From NCBI GenBank assembly GCA_016716965.1, contig JADJUP010000056.1, positions 234,507 through 298,506 on the forward strand: a DNA stretch of 64,000 nt. Direction: 5' to 3'. Below the pieces are notes generated by a model, which did not search any database, had not been told where the DNA came from, and saw nothing but the letters and a program-made list of their open reading frames with translations. Positions 8,475-17,183 of this stretch are shown here, one piece after another (the first letter of the stretch is position 1; every line of letters begins with the position of its first letter). This DNA is from Sulfuritalea sp. (GTDB taxonomy: Bacteria > Pseudomonadota > Gammaproteobacteria > Burkholderiales > Rhodocyclaceae). A program made the position numbers and the translations under genes.

Positions 8475-11400
8475 TTGCGCCGCGCCGCCCCTCGATCAGC
8501 GAATACACCGCCGGCACCACCACCAGCGTCAGCAGGGTCGAGGAGATCATGCCGCCGATCACCGCGATCGACAGCGGCTGGTTGGTCTCGGCGCCGGCGC
8601 CCAGCCCCAGCGCGGCAGGGAAGAGGGCGAGGATCACGGTGGCCGAGGTCATCATCACCGGGCGCATGCGGATCGGGCAGGCATTGCGCAGCGCGGCGTC
8701 CACCGCCATGCCCTGCTCGCGGCGCTGGTTGGTGAGGTCCACCAGCAGGATCGAGTTCTTGGCGACGAGGCCGATCAGCAGCGTGAGGCCGATCATCGAG
8801 TAGATGTTCAGCGTGTGGCCGAACAGCCATAGCGCGGCGATGCCGCCGACCACGGCCAGCGGCTGTGCCAGCATGACGATGGCGGGTTGCAGGAAGCTGT
8901 TGAACTGGCTCGCCAGCACCATGTAGAGCAGCACCAAAGCCAGGCCGAAGGCGAAGCTCATGTATTTCTGGGTTTTGCCGAACTCCTCGGCCTGGCCGAT
9001 CATCTTGACCTGGTAGCCCGCGGGCAGGATCTCGGCCGCTGCGGCGCGTACCTGGGTCACCGCGTCGCCGAGCGGGATTGAGGGCGTGGCGTAGAAGGTC
9101 GCCGCGTATTGCAGGTCGAAGCGGCCGATCACGGCGGGGCCGAGCTTTTCCTCGAAGCGCGCCACGGAATCGAGGCGCACCAGCTTGCCGTCGCGGTTGC
9201 GCAGGAAGATTTTCGACAGGTCGGCGGGCTGGGTGAAGGCGCCTTCCCTCGCCTTGAGGCGGATGTCATAGCGCTGGCCGTCGCCCGGCTCGTCGTTGAA
9301 CTTGGCGATGTCCACACCGCCGGTCAGCATGTTGACGGCAAGGGCGACGTCGGCCGTCGCCAGGTTGGCGTTGGCGATGCGCAGACGATCGGGGCGGAAC
9401 ACGAGTTGCGGCAGGTCGAGCTGGAGGTCGGTATCGACGCGGCCGATGCCGGGCAGGGCGGCCAGCTTCTGTTGCAGTTCGCGCGTCAGGCGGCCGACCT
9501 CGTCGATGTTCTCCCCGGCGAGGACGAATTGCAGCGGCTCGCCGCGCTGGCCACCGCCGACGATGGAGAAGGGCGCGGCGAAGGCGCGTGCACCGGGAAT
9601 GGCGGCGAGGTCACGCCGCACGTCGGCGATTACCTGCTGCTGGCTGCGCTTGCGCTCCTCGCGTGGCGCCATGCGCACCACTACCGTGCCCTGGTTGACC
9701 TGGCCGGCACTGCCCAGCCCGATCAGGGCGAACTCGGTGCGCACCTCGGGGTAACTATTGAGCACCGCCTCGACTTCGCGCAGCTTGGCGTCGGTGTAGT
9801 CGATGCTGGAGCCGAGCGGTGTGCGCAGCGAGACGCGGAAGCGGCCCTCGTCCTCATCCGGCGTGAAGGTCTTGCCGATGTTGATGAAGAAGAAGCTGCT
9901 TGCGGCGACGATCAGCGTGGTCAGCGCCACCACCCACCAGCGATGGGTCAGGGCGGATTCGAGCAGGCGGATGTAGATGCGGTCGAGGCCGCCGAGGATG
10001 CCGTCGAGCAGGTGGTAGATGCGGCCGTGCTGCTTCTCGACCTTGAGGTAGCGCGAGCAGAGCATGGGCGTCAGCGTCAGCGAGACGAACAGCGAAACCA
10101 GCACGCCAAAGGTGACCACCACGGCGAAGGAGCGGAAGAACTGGCCGAGCACGCCCTGCAGGAAGATCACCGGGGCAAAGATCGAAACCAGCGAGAGCGT
10201 CGCGGCGATCACCGCGAACACCACTTCGCGGCTGCCATTGACGGCGGCCGAGACCGGATCGGGATCGAGGTCCTCGCGGTGGCGGAAGATATTCTCCAAC
10301 ACCACGATGGCATCGTCGACCACCACGCCGATGAGCAGCAGCAAGGCCAGCATGGTCAGCGAGTTCAGCGTGTAGCCGAAGAAATAGATCACCGCGATGG
10401 CGCCCATCAGCGAGACCGGAATCGCCACCGCGACGATCAGGGTCGAGCGCAGCGAACGCAGGAAGAACCACACCACCAGCGCCGCCAGCAGGGTGCCCTC
10501 GATGATGTGTTCCTTCAGCGAATTGACGATTTCGAGGATGAATACGGCGTCGTTGGAGACGATGCTGATCTTCATGCCCGGCGGCAATTGCGGCTCGATC
10601 TCGTTGGCCAGCTTGGCCTTGATGCGCTCGGCGATGGCCACGGTGTTGGCGTTGGCGACCTTGACCACGCCGAGGCCCACGGTCATCTCGCCGTTGAAGC
10701 GTGCCAGCTGGCGGTTGTCGGTAAGTCCGTCTTCCAGTTCGGCGATCTCGGAGAGGTGCACGGCGACGCCGTTGCGCTGGGCGACGACGAGGCCGGCCAG
10801 GGCATCGAGTGAGTGGAATTCGAGGTCGAGCTTGACCAGGTGTTCGGTGGCCTGGCCGACGACGAAGCCGCCGGCCAGTTGCACGTGCTCGGATCCGAAG
10901 GCGCTGGCGACATCCTGCGCCGAAATCGCCAGTGCAGTCATGCGTTCGGGGATCAGGTTCACCCGGATCGTGCGATCGCGGCGGCCGCCGAGGCGGACTT
11001 CGCCGACGCCGTCGATGGTCTCCAGCTTCTTCTTGACCACGTTGAGCGCGTACTGGTTGAGCTGCTGCTGGGTGCGGTCGCCCTGCAGTGCCATCCAGAA
11101 CATTGGCGAGGCGTTGGTCTCGACCTTGGCCACGATCGGCGGATCGACGTCCTTGGGCAGGCGGCGCAGCACCTGGTTAACCTTGGACTGCACCTCGTTG
11201 TAGGCGACGTCGACGTTTTTTTCCAGGCCGAAGGTGATGTTGATCACGGAGACGCCGGGAGATGACGTGGACTGGATATGCTCGATGCCGGGCACGGAAT
11301 TCACCGAACCCTCGATCAGGTTGGTGACGCTGGCATCGACAATGTCCGGATTGGCGCCCTTCAGCGCGGTGGTGACCGAGACCACCGGAAATTCGATGTA

Positions 11401-11514
11401 GGGCAGCCGGTCCATGCCAATGCGGCTGAACGAGATGACGCCGAACAGTACCAGCACGGCATTCAGCATCCACGCCAGGACGTGGCGCTTGACCGATAGC
11501 TCGGGCAGGGTCAT
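8470..11514 (-). CDS. Efflux RND transporter permease (AcrB/MexB-like, HAE1 family)
   Basis: 1014 aa inner-membrane proton-driven pump component. It has the N-terminal transmembrane helix, two large periplasmic loops and the conserved TM4 acidic pair in VVDDAIVVLENIFRHRE. The family start (MTLPELSVKRHVLAWMLN) and the typical length support HAE1 rather than the heavy-metal HME group. The ATG overlaps the adaptor stop by 4 bases. No outer-membrane TolC gene is next to it, so it probably borrows one. Substrate unknown; drug, bile-salt or solvent-type hydrophobes are usual for the family. Confidence 0.92.
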   Translation of the reverse strand: MTLPELSVKRHVLAWMLNAVLVLFGVISFSRIGMDRLPYIEFPVVSVTTALKGANPDIVDASVTNLIEGSVNSVPGIEHIQSTSSPGVSVINITFGLEKNVDVAYNEVQSKVNQVLRRLPKDVDPPIVAKVETNASPMFWMALQGDRTQQQLNQYALNVVKKKLETIDGVGEVRLGGRRDRTIRVNLIPERMTALAISAQDVASAFGSEHVQLAGGFVVGQATEHLVKLDLEFHSLDALAGLVVAQRNGVAVHLSEIAELEDGLTDNRQLARFNGEMTVGLGVVKVANANTVAIAERIKAKLANEIEPQLPPGMKISIVSNDAVFILEIVNSLKEHIIEGTLLAALVVWFFLRSLRSTLIVAVAIPVSLMGAIAVIYFFGYTLNSLTMLALLLLIGVVVDDAIVVLENIFRHREDLDPDPVSAAVNGSREVVFAVIAATLSLVSIFAPVIFLQGVLGQFFRSFAVVVTFGVLVSLFVSLTLTPMLCSRYLKVEKQHGRIYHLLDGILGGLDRIYIRLLESALTHRWWVVALTTLIVAASSFFFINIGKTFTPDEDEGRFRVSLRTPLGSSIDYTDAKLREVEAVLNSYPEVRTEFALIGLGSAGQVNQGTVVVRMAPREERKRSQQQVIADVRRDLAAIPGARAFAAPFSIVGGGQRGEPLQFVLAGENIDEVGRLTRELQQKLAALPGIGRVDTDLQLDLPQLVFRPDRLRIANANLATADVALAVNMLTGGVDIAKFNDEPGDGQRYDIRLKAREGAFTQPADLSKIFLRNRDGKLVRLDSVARFEEKLGPAVIGRFDLQYAATFYATPSIPLGDAVTQVRAAAAEILPAGYQVKMIGQAEEFGKTQKYMSFAFGLALVLLYMVLASQFNSFLQPAIVMLAQPLAVVGGIAALWLFGHTLNIYSMIGLTLLIGLVAKNSILLVDLTNQRREQGMAVDAALRNACPIRMRPVMMTSATVILALFPAALGLGAGAETNQPLSIAVIGGMISSTLLTLVVVPAVYSLIEGRRGAR

Positions 11515-12701
11515 TTCGCTTCGGGCTTTTTCGCCGTGGCGTCAGCGCCAGCGCTTTGCGTCCCGTTGGGAACTTTTGCTGCGGCGTCCTTGGCTGCTCC
11601 GCCCTTGCCGCCCGGCTTGGCCGGCTCCTTGATCCCCACTACGGCGTTGTTGGTGAGGAAGCCGGCGCCGTCGAGCGCGATGGTTTCGCCGCCGGAAAGG
11701 CCTTCGAGGATCTCGACGCGGCCGCCGCGCTTGGCGCCGGCCTTGACCACTTTCTGCTGCGCGCGTTTCTGGCCGTCGACCTCGGCGATGACATACACCA
11801 CCTTGCCCGCCGGGCGCAGCACCACGCTTTGCTCGGGCACCGTCAGGGCGGTGGCCTTGGCGGCGATGCGTACCGTGGCATTTACCGTGCCGCCGCCGCG
11901 CAGCAGGCCCTCGCGGTTGTCGATGTCGGCCAGCACGTCGAGCGTGCGGCTGCCTTCGACGATGCCGGGGCGGATCTCGTGGATGCGGCTTTCGAACATT
12001 TTTCCCGGCGCCAGCGGCGAGGTCATGCTCACCGCCTGGCCGGGGGCGAGGCGGGTGGCCGCGACTTCGGGGAAGGGCAGGTGGGCGCGCAGCTTGTGCG
12101 GCGCGACCAGCTGGAACATCGGGTCGCCAACCTTGACGTAATCGCCGGGAGCGACGATCTGGACTTCGACGACGCCGTCGAGCGGGGAGGTGACGCGCGT
12201 CTTTCCCATCGCCCGCCGGCTGTTCTCGGCGCGGGCGCGGGCAGCGGCCAACTGCTCATTGACGGCGGTGCGCTGCGCGGCGATGTCCTCGCCGGCGTTC
12301 TTCGACAGGAAGCCCTTTGCCACCAGCGCCTGCTGGCGTTCCAGCAGGCGATCCTGTTGCGTCGCCAGGGCTTCGAGCCGGCGCGCATCGGCTTCGTCGG
12401 CGCGATTGGCGAGCGTCGTGTCGCCGGCGTCGATCACGGCCAGCAATTGCCCCTTCTTCACGCGCTGCCCGGTGCGAGCCAGCACCTGCACGACGCGCCC
12501 CGGCACTTCGGCGCCGACCTTCGGATCGGCCAGCACTTCCAGGGTGCCCAGGGTTTCCTCGACCACTTCGAATTCGCCGCTGCCGACCTGGGTCACGGTG
12601 ATCAGCGCCGGCGGCGGCCCGGCCTTCTTTTCCTCGGCCTTCTGGCCGCAGGCGGCGAGCAGCAGGAGCGCGAGGGCGGCGGCGAATGTCCTTTGCATCA
12701 C
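11511..12701 (-). CDS. Efflux RND periplasmic adaptor lipoprotein (HlyD/AcrA-like)
   Basis: 396 aa from a GTG at 12701 (or ATG at 12698). The signal peptide ends in a lipobox, LLLAAC, near residue 18, so it should be a lipoprotein facing the periplasm. The lipoyl/barrel-sandwich halves are GRVVQVLARTGQRVKKGQLLAVID and TSPLDGVVEVQIVAPGDYVKVGDP, separated by an alpha hairpin. The tail is rich in Ala, Lys and Gly. Its start overlaps the lysA stop and its stop overlaps the permease start, so lysA, adaptor and permease look translationally coupled. Confidence 0.92.
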   Translation of the reverse strand: MMQRTFAAALALLLLAACGQKAEEKKAGPPPALITVTQVGSGEFEVVEETLGTLEVLADPKVGAEVPGRVVQVLARTGQRVKKGQLLAVIDAGDTTLANRADEADARRLEALATQQDRLLERQQALVAKGFLSKNAGEDIAAQRTAVNEQLAAARARAENSRRAMGKTRVTSPLDGVVEVQIVAPGDYVKVGDPMFQLVAPHKLRAHLPFPEVAATRLAPGQAVSMTSPLAPGKMFESRIHEIRPGIVEGSRTLDVLADIDNREGLLRGGGTVNATVRIAAKATALTVPEQSVVLRPAGKVVYVIAEVDGQKRAQQKVVKAGAKRGGRVEILEGLSGGETIALDGAGFLTNNAVVGIKEPAKPGGKGGAAKDAAAKVPNGTQSAGADATAKKPEAK

Positions 12702-13975
12702 GGCAGGACCGACTCCGGTGCAAAGAGTTCCGCGACACTTTCGCGGCGGCGGATCAGGTGCGCGTGGGTGCCATCGACCATGACTTCGGCGGCCCGCGGA
12801 CGGCTGTTGTAGTTCGAGGCCATGGCCATGCCGTAGGCGCCGGCCGAAAGGACGGCGAGCAGGTCGCCTTCCTTCAGCGCCAGTTCGCGGTCGTGGCCGA
12901 GGAAATCGCCCGATTCGCAGACCGGGCCGACGATTTCATACCTCATTGGCGTGCCTGGCGCCGTGTCGCCGGCGCCGACTTTTGCCACCGGGACGATGTC
13001 GTGCCAGGCGTCATACAGGGCCGGGCGCATCAGGTCGTTCATCGCCGCGTCGACCACGGCGAAATGCTTTTCCTCGCCGGGCTTGAGTACTTGCACTCGC
13101 GTCAGCAACAGCCCGGCGTTGCCCACCAGCGAGCGGCCCGGTTCGAAGATCAGCTTTTCGCGCCGGCCGACGAACTTCGCCAGCATCGGCCCAAGGTAGT
13201 CAGCGGTCGCCGGCGCCGGTTCTTCGCGGCGGTACTGGATGCCCATGCCGCCGCCCAGGTCGATGTGTTCCAGCACGATGCCGGCGGCCGCGAGGCGGTC
13301 GACCAGCGCCAGCACCTTGTCGGCGGCTTCCGCGGCGGGCGCGGGGTCGAGCAGTTGCGAACCGATGTGGCAATCGATGCCCTTTACCGCAAGATGGGGC
13401 AAGGAAGCGGCGCGGCGATAGGTGTCGAAGGCCTGGTCGAAGGCGACGCCGAACTTGGCAGTCTTCAGCCCCGTGGAGATGTAGGGATGGGTCCTGGCGT
13501 CGACGTCGGGATTCACCCGCAGCGATACCGGCGCACGGCGATTCAGGCCTCCGGCGACCTCGTTGAGTTGTTCCAGTTCGCTGGTCGATTCGACGTTGAA
13601 GCAGTGGATGCCGGCTTCCAGCGCCTGGCGCATTTCCTCGCGCGACTTGCCGACGCCGGAGAAAACGATCTTGTCGGCGCTGCCGCCGGCGGCCACCACG
13701 CGCGCCAGCTCACCGCCGGAGACGATGTCGAAGCCGGCGCCCAGCCGCGCGAACAGGTTGAGGATGGCGAGGTTGGAATTGGCCTTGACCGCGTAACAGA
13801 TCAGCGCGCGGTCGCTCAGGCCATGTGCATGCAACGCGTTGCGATAGCCGACGTAGGCGGCGGTCAGCGCGAGGCGCGAGTAGACGTAGCAGGGCGTGCC
13901 GAAGCGCGCGGCGATGTCGTTCAGCGCGACAGCCTCAACCTGCAGGCCGTCCCCGCCCAGGTTGGTCAGGCTCAT
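12698..13975 (-). CDS. lysA: Diaminopimelate decarboxylase
   Basis: 425 aa PLP enzyme making L-lysine from meso-diaminopimelate, the last step of lysine synthesis. The PLP lysine is in CYAVKANSN, the glycine-rich phosphate site is GGGMGIQY, and the dimer active-site cysteine is in GPVCESGDFLG. The ATG at 13975 overlaps the lptM stop (ATGA). Longer ORF starts up to 14260 would swallow lptM. The lptM-lysA pair beside cyaY is common in beta- and gammaproteobacteria; the coupling of lysA to a downstream RND pump is unusual. Confidence 0.95.
   Translation of the reverse strand: MSLTNLGGDGLQVEAVALNDIAARFGTPCYVYSRLALTAAYVGYRNALHAHGLSDRALICYAVKANSNLAILNLFARLGAGFDIVSGGELARVVAAGGSADKIVFSGVGKSREEMRQALEAGIHCFNVESTSELEQLNEVAGGLNRRAPVSLRVNPDVDARTHPYISTGLKTAKFGVAFDQAFDTYRRAASLPHLAVKGIDCHIGSQLLDPAPAAEAADKVLALVDRLAAAGIVLEHIDLGGGMGIQYRREEPAPATADYLGPMLAKFVGRREKLIFEPGRSLVGNAGLLLTRVQVLKPGEEKHFAVVDAAMNDLMRPALYDAWHDIVPVAKVGAGDTAPGTPMRYEIVGPVCESGDFLGHDRELALKEGDLLAVLSAGAYGMAMASNYNSRPRAAEVMVDGTHAHLIRRRESVAELFAPESVLP
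12960..12986 (+). repeat. Dispersed 27-bp repeat, copy F (inside lysA)
   Basis: GCCGT, seven bases, then GCGCCGACTTTT. It lies on the plus strand within minus-strand lysA, where the complement codes VGAGDTA in a loop just before GPVCESGD. Confidence 0.75.
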
Positions 13976-14160
13976 TGGCGCGGCTCGGTGCTTGCCAGCG
14001 CCAGCGCTTGCGGCGATTCCATCGGTAACGGCGCCGGCAAGGCAGCGGCCTTTGCCGGCGGCTGTGGCTGTGGCGGTAGCGTCAGGGGCGTTTTGGTGCC
14101 GCAACCGGCGAGCGCCGCAATGCAGGACAGTGCGGCGAGCAATGGAGTTATCGGACGCAT
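13972..14160 (-). CDS. lptM: Small LPS-assembly-type lipoprotein LptM (YifL-like)
   Basis: 62 aa, taken from the ATG at 14160 (MRPITPLLAALS). The signal peptide has a lipobox ALAGC with C20 followed by GTKTPLTLPP, the motif of LptM/YifL proteins; the rest is Pro/Ala-rich. In E. coli LptM helps mature the LptD-LptE outer-membrane complex. The stop overlaps the lysA start, the conserved position for this family. The longer ORF (to 14514) would run across cyaY on the other strand and is rejected. Confidence 0.8.
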   Translation of the reverse strand: MRPITPLLAALSCIAALAGCGTKTPLTLPPQPQPPAKAAALPAPLPMESPQALALASTEPRQ

Positions 14161-14263
14161 CGGATTCGGGAAAGAGGGCTGGGGACGGTAGTATATGCGG
14201 CGGACAGTACCGGCGACATGCTGCTCTATTCCCGGACTTGTCGTCCCCTGAAAGGAACATGCG

Positions 14264-14590
14264 ATGGACGAACAGGAATTCATGGCGGCGGCCGATGCCG
14301 AACTGGCGCGCATCGAAGCCGCGTTAGAGGCCGCGAGCGACAGCGGTGCCGCCGACTTCGACTTCGAACTCAAGCCTGGAGGCATCATCGAGATCGAATT
14401 CGAGAATGGTTCGAAGATCATCATCAATCGCCATGCCGCCGCGCGCGAGATCTGGCTGGCGGCGAAATCCGGTGGTTTCCACTTTCGACCCGAGGGCGGG
14501 CGCTGGCTAGGCACGCGCGACGGAGAGGAACTGATGGTGGCGCTCTCCCGCGCCGTGTCACAGCAGGCCGGGACCAGCGTCAGCCTTTAG
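14264..14590 (+). CDS. cyaY: Iron donor protein CyaY (bacterial frataxin)
   Basis: 108 aa, the normal size. It shows the acidic helix 1 (MDEQEFMAAADAELARIE), the beta-sheet segment GGIIEIEFENGSKIIINRH and the family motif EIWLAAKSGGFHF. It binds iron and modulates Fe-S cluster assembly on IscS/IscU. AAAGGA precedes the ATG. It is transcribed away from lptM-lysA, and its TAG stop overlaps the TAA stop of convergent mrcA by 4 bases. Confidence 0.95.
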   Translation: MDEQEFMAAADAELARIEAALEAASDSGAADFDFELKPGGIIEIEFENGSKIIINRHAAAREIWLAAKSGGFHFRPEGGRWLGTRDGEELMVALSRAVSQQAGTSVSL

Positions 14591-17016
14591 GGCTTCTTTT
14601 CAACCGGCTTGGGCGGGACCGGCTTGTCGGCTGCGGCTTTCTCGCCAGCGGCTTTTTCCGCGAGAGGCTTTTCGACCGCCGGCTTTTCAATCAGTTTTGG
14701 CTTCGCGTCCTGCACCGGCGCGGGCTCCTGCACGGACGCTTCCGCATCTTCCTCGGCGGGCGGTGGCAGGTGTTCCTTGTAAACCAGTTCCTTGCCGGAC
14801 TTGCCGGCAGGATCGCTGGCAACGATGGACACCAGTCCCTCTGGAACCTCGGGCCAGCTTTCGGGGACGTTTTTCAGGGTATGTTCCATGTAGCCGATCC
14901 AGATCGGCAATGCCGCCGATCCGCCTGTCTCGCCGTTACCCATGCGCTTGGGTTGGTCGAAGCCGATCCAGGCGATACCAACCACCGTCGGCTGGTAACC
15001 GCAGAACCACGCGTCGATATAGTCGTTGGTGGTGCCGGTCTTGCCGGCCAGGTCGCCGCGTTTGAGCACCGTGGCGGCCCGGGTCGCGGTGCCGCGGCGC
15101 ACCACGTCGTGCATCATGCTGTCCATCAGCCACGCATTGCGGGCATCTATCGCGCGCAAGGATTCGTCGCCGGCCAGCGCCGGTTGTATGGCGGCCAGCA
15201 CAGTGCCCTTGTCGTCGCGGATCTCGCGCACGATGTAGGGCTCCACGCGGTAGCCGCCGTTGGCAAAGATCGAATAGGCGGCGAGCTGCTGCCAGGGCGT
15301 TACGGCGCCGGCGCCAAGTGCCAGCGTCAGGTAGGGCGGATGCTTGTCGGCATCGAAGCCGAAGCGTGTCACGTAGTCCTGGGCGTAATGGGTTCCGATC
15401 GAGCGCAAAAGCCGGATCGAGACCATGTTCTTCGACTTGGCGAGCGCCGTGCGCAGGCTCATCGGACCCTCGTATTTGCCGTCATAGTTCTTTGGCTCCC
15501 AGGCTTGCGAACCGGTTTCCTCGGCGGAAATCGAGACCGGTTCATCGGCGATCACCGAGGCCGGCGTGTAGCCCTTCTCCAGTCCCGCCGAGTAGATGAA
15601 GGGTTTGAAGCTCGATCCGGGCTGACGCCAGGCCTGCGTGACGTGATTGAACTTGTTGCGATTGAAATCGAAGCCGCCGACCAGCGCGCGGATCGCACCA
15701 TCGACCGGACTCGCGGCAACGAAGGCGGCCTCGACCTCCGGCAGTTGGAGAACCTGCCAGCCCTTATCGGTCTTTTGCACACGGATCACCGCGCCGCGCC
15801 GCAGGCGCTTGTTCGGCGCTGCCTTGTCGTCCAGCATGCGGGCGGCGAACTTGAGGCCATCCTCGCCGATCTTGAGCAGTTCCCCGCCGCGCAGGTAGGC
15901 GCGCACCTGCTTCGGCCCCGCTTCGAGGACTATGGCCGGCAACAGGTCGTCGCTGTCATGGAAGTCGCTCAGCAGCTCTTCCAGCTCCTCGTCCTGGTCT
16001 GAAGTGATGTTCTTCATGTCGGCATAGGCTTCGGCGCCGCGATACCCGTGGCGCCGGTCGTAATCCATCACGCCGCGCCGCAGCGCGAGGTAGGCTGCCT
16101 GCTGTTCTGAGCGATCGATGGTGGTGATTACGTTCAGGCCGCGGCTGTAGGAATCATCCGGGAAGCGTTCGACGGTGATCTGGCGCGCCATTTCTGCGAC
16201 GTGCTCGGCATGCACCCCGAAGTCGTTGACGTCACGCTTGACGCGCAGCGTCTCGGCTTGTGCCGTCTTGAGTTGGGCATCGTCGATGAAGTTCAGCTCG
16301 TGCATGCGGCGCAACACGTAGCGCTGGCGCAATTGGGCACGCTTCGGATTGGCGACCGGATTGAAGGCGGAGGGAGCCTTCGGCAGTCCGGCCAGCATCG
16401 CAGCTTCGGCGATGGTGACATCCTTCAACGCCTTGCCGAAATAGAACTGGGCCGCTGCGGAAAATCCGTAGGCCCGTTGCCCGAGGTAGATCTGGTTCAG
16501 GTAGATCTCAAGAATCTGGTCCTTTTCGAGATTGTTCTCGATTTTGAAAGCCAGTAACATCTCGTACAGTTTTCGGGTCAGGGTCTTTTCAGTGGAAAGG
16601 AAAAAGTTGCGCGCCACCTGCATGGTGATGGTCGACGCCCCTTGCCGCCTGCCGCCGCCCACAAAATTGGAATACGCTGCGCGTAACAGGCCCTGCGTAT
16701 CAATGCCGGGATGCGTGTAGAAGCGTTCGTCCTCGGCTGCGAGAATCGCCTGGGTCATGATGGCGGGAACGTCCTTGATGCGCGCAAAATTGCGGCGCTC
16801 CTCGCCGAACTCACCAATGAGGTGCCCATCGCCGGAATAGATTCGCATGGGTATCTTCGGCTGGTAATCGGTCAGGACCTCAACCGAAGGCAACTGTGGG
16901 TAAGCAAGAATCAGTACGATTCCAGCTAGCGCAACAACGGCAAGCACGCTGCCACCGAGTACGAGCAGAAAGTACAGCAACCAGCGGACAGGAGCGTTAA
17001 GCGAGGAAATGGGCAC
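14587..17016 (-). CDS. mrcA: Penicillin-binding protein 1A (glycosyltransferase/transpeptidase)
   Basis: 809 aa bifunctional peptidoglycan synthase. An N-terminal membrane helix (residues 10-35) is followed by the GT51 domain (ILAAEDERFYTHPGID with the catalytic Glu; RQGASTITMQVARN), an OB-like PBP1A-specific insert and the transpeptidase domain with SSFKPF (SxxK), SKN and KTGTTNDYIDAWF. The C-terminal 60 residues are a Lys/Pro/Ala/Glu-rich tail. The start at 17016 is a GTG with no clear ribosome site, so it is less certain. Divergent to pilM, the classical ponA/mrcA-pilMNOPQ arrangement of proteobacteria. Confidence 0.94.
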   Translation of the reverse strand: MPISSLNAPVRWLLYFLLVLGGSVLAVVALAGIVLILAYPQLPSVEVLTDYQPKIPMRIYSGDGHLIGEFGEERRNFARIKDVPAIMTQAILAAEDERFYTHPGIDTQGLLRAAYSNFVGGGRRQGASTITMQVARNFFLSTEKTLTRKLYEMLLAFKIENNLEKDQILEIYLNQIYLGQRAYGFSAAAQFYFGKALKDVTIAEAAMLAGLPKAPSAFNPVANPKRAQLRQRYVLRRMHELNFIDDAQLKTAQAETLRVKRDVNDFGVHAEHVAEMARQITVERFPDDSYSRGLNVITTIDRSEQQAAYLALRRGVMDYDRRHGYRGAEAYADMKNITSDQDEELEELLSDFHDSDDLLPAIVLEAGPKQVRAYLRGGELLKIGEDGLKFAARMLDDKAAPNKRLRRGAVIRVQKTDKGWQVLQLPEVEAAFVAASPVDGAIRALVGGFDFNRNKFNHVTQAWRQPGSSFKPFIYSAGLEKGYTPASVIADEPVSISAEETGSQAWEPKNYDGKYEGPMSLRTALAKSKNMVSIRLLRSIGTHYAQDYVTRFGFDADKHPPYLTLALGAGAVTPWQQLAAYSIFANGGYRVEPYIVREIRDDKGTVLAAIQPALAGDESLRAIDARNAWLMDSMMHDVVRRGTATRAATVLKRGDLAGKTGTTNDYIDAWFCGYQPTVVGIAWIGFDQPKRMGNGETGGSAALPIWIGYMEHTLKNVPESWPEVPEGLVSIVASDPAGKSGKELVYKEHLPPPAEEDAEASVQEPAPVQDAKPKLIEKPAVEKPLAEKAAGEKAAADKPVPPKPVEKKP

Positions 17017-17087
17017 GAATTGGAGGGCGGAAGGCGGCGCGGAGAATTATAGCTGTGGCGTTGAAGAGACGCCGCCAACGTGGATTC

Positions 17088-17117
17088 TTTACAATTTTGC
17101 TTTACACTCGATATAGT
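17088..17117 (+). promoter_or_regulatory. Predicted promoter of the pilMNOPQ operon
   Basis: TTTACA at 17088-17093 and TATAGT at 17112-17117 with an 18-base spacer, in the AT-rich 167-bp gap between divergent mrcA and pilM. The distance to the pilM start is about 65 bases. Confidence 0.5.
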
Positions 17118-17183
17118 TGCTGCTAGCATCTGAAGTAAATTATTCGTATAGCTTGTAACGCAATATTTTTAAAGGAAAATTCT

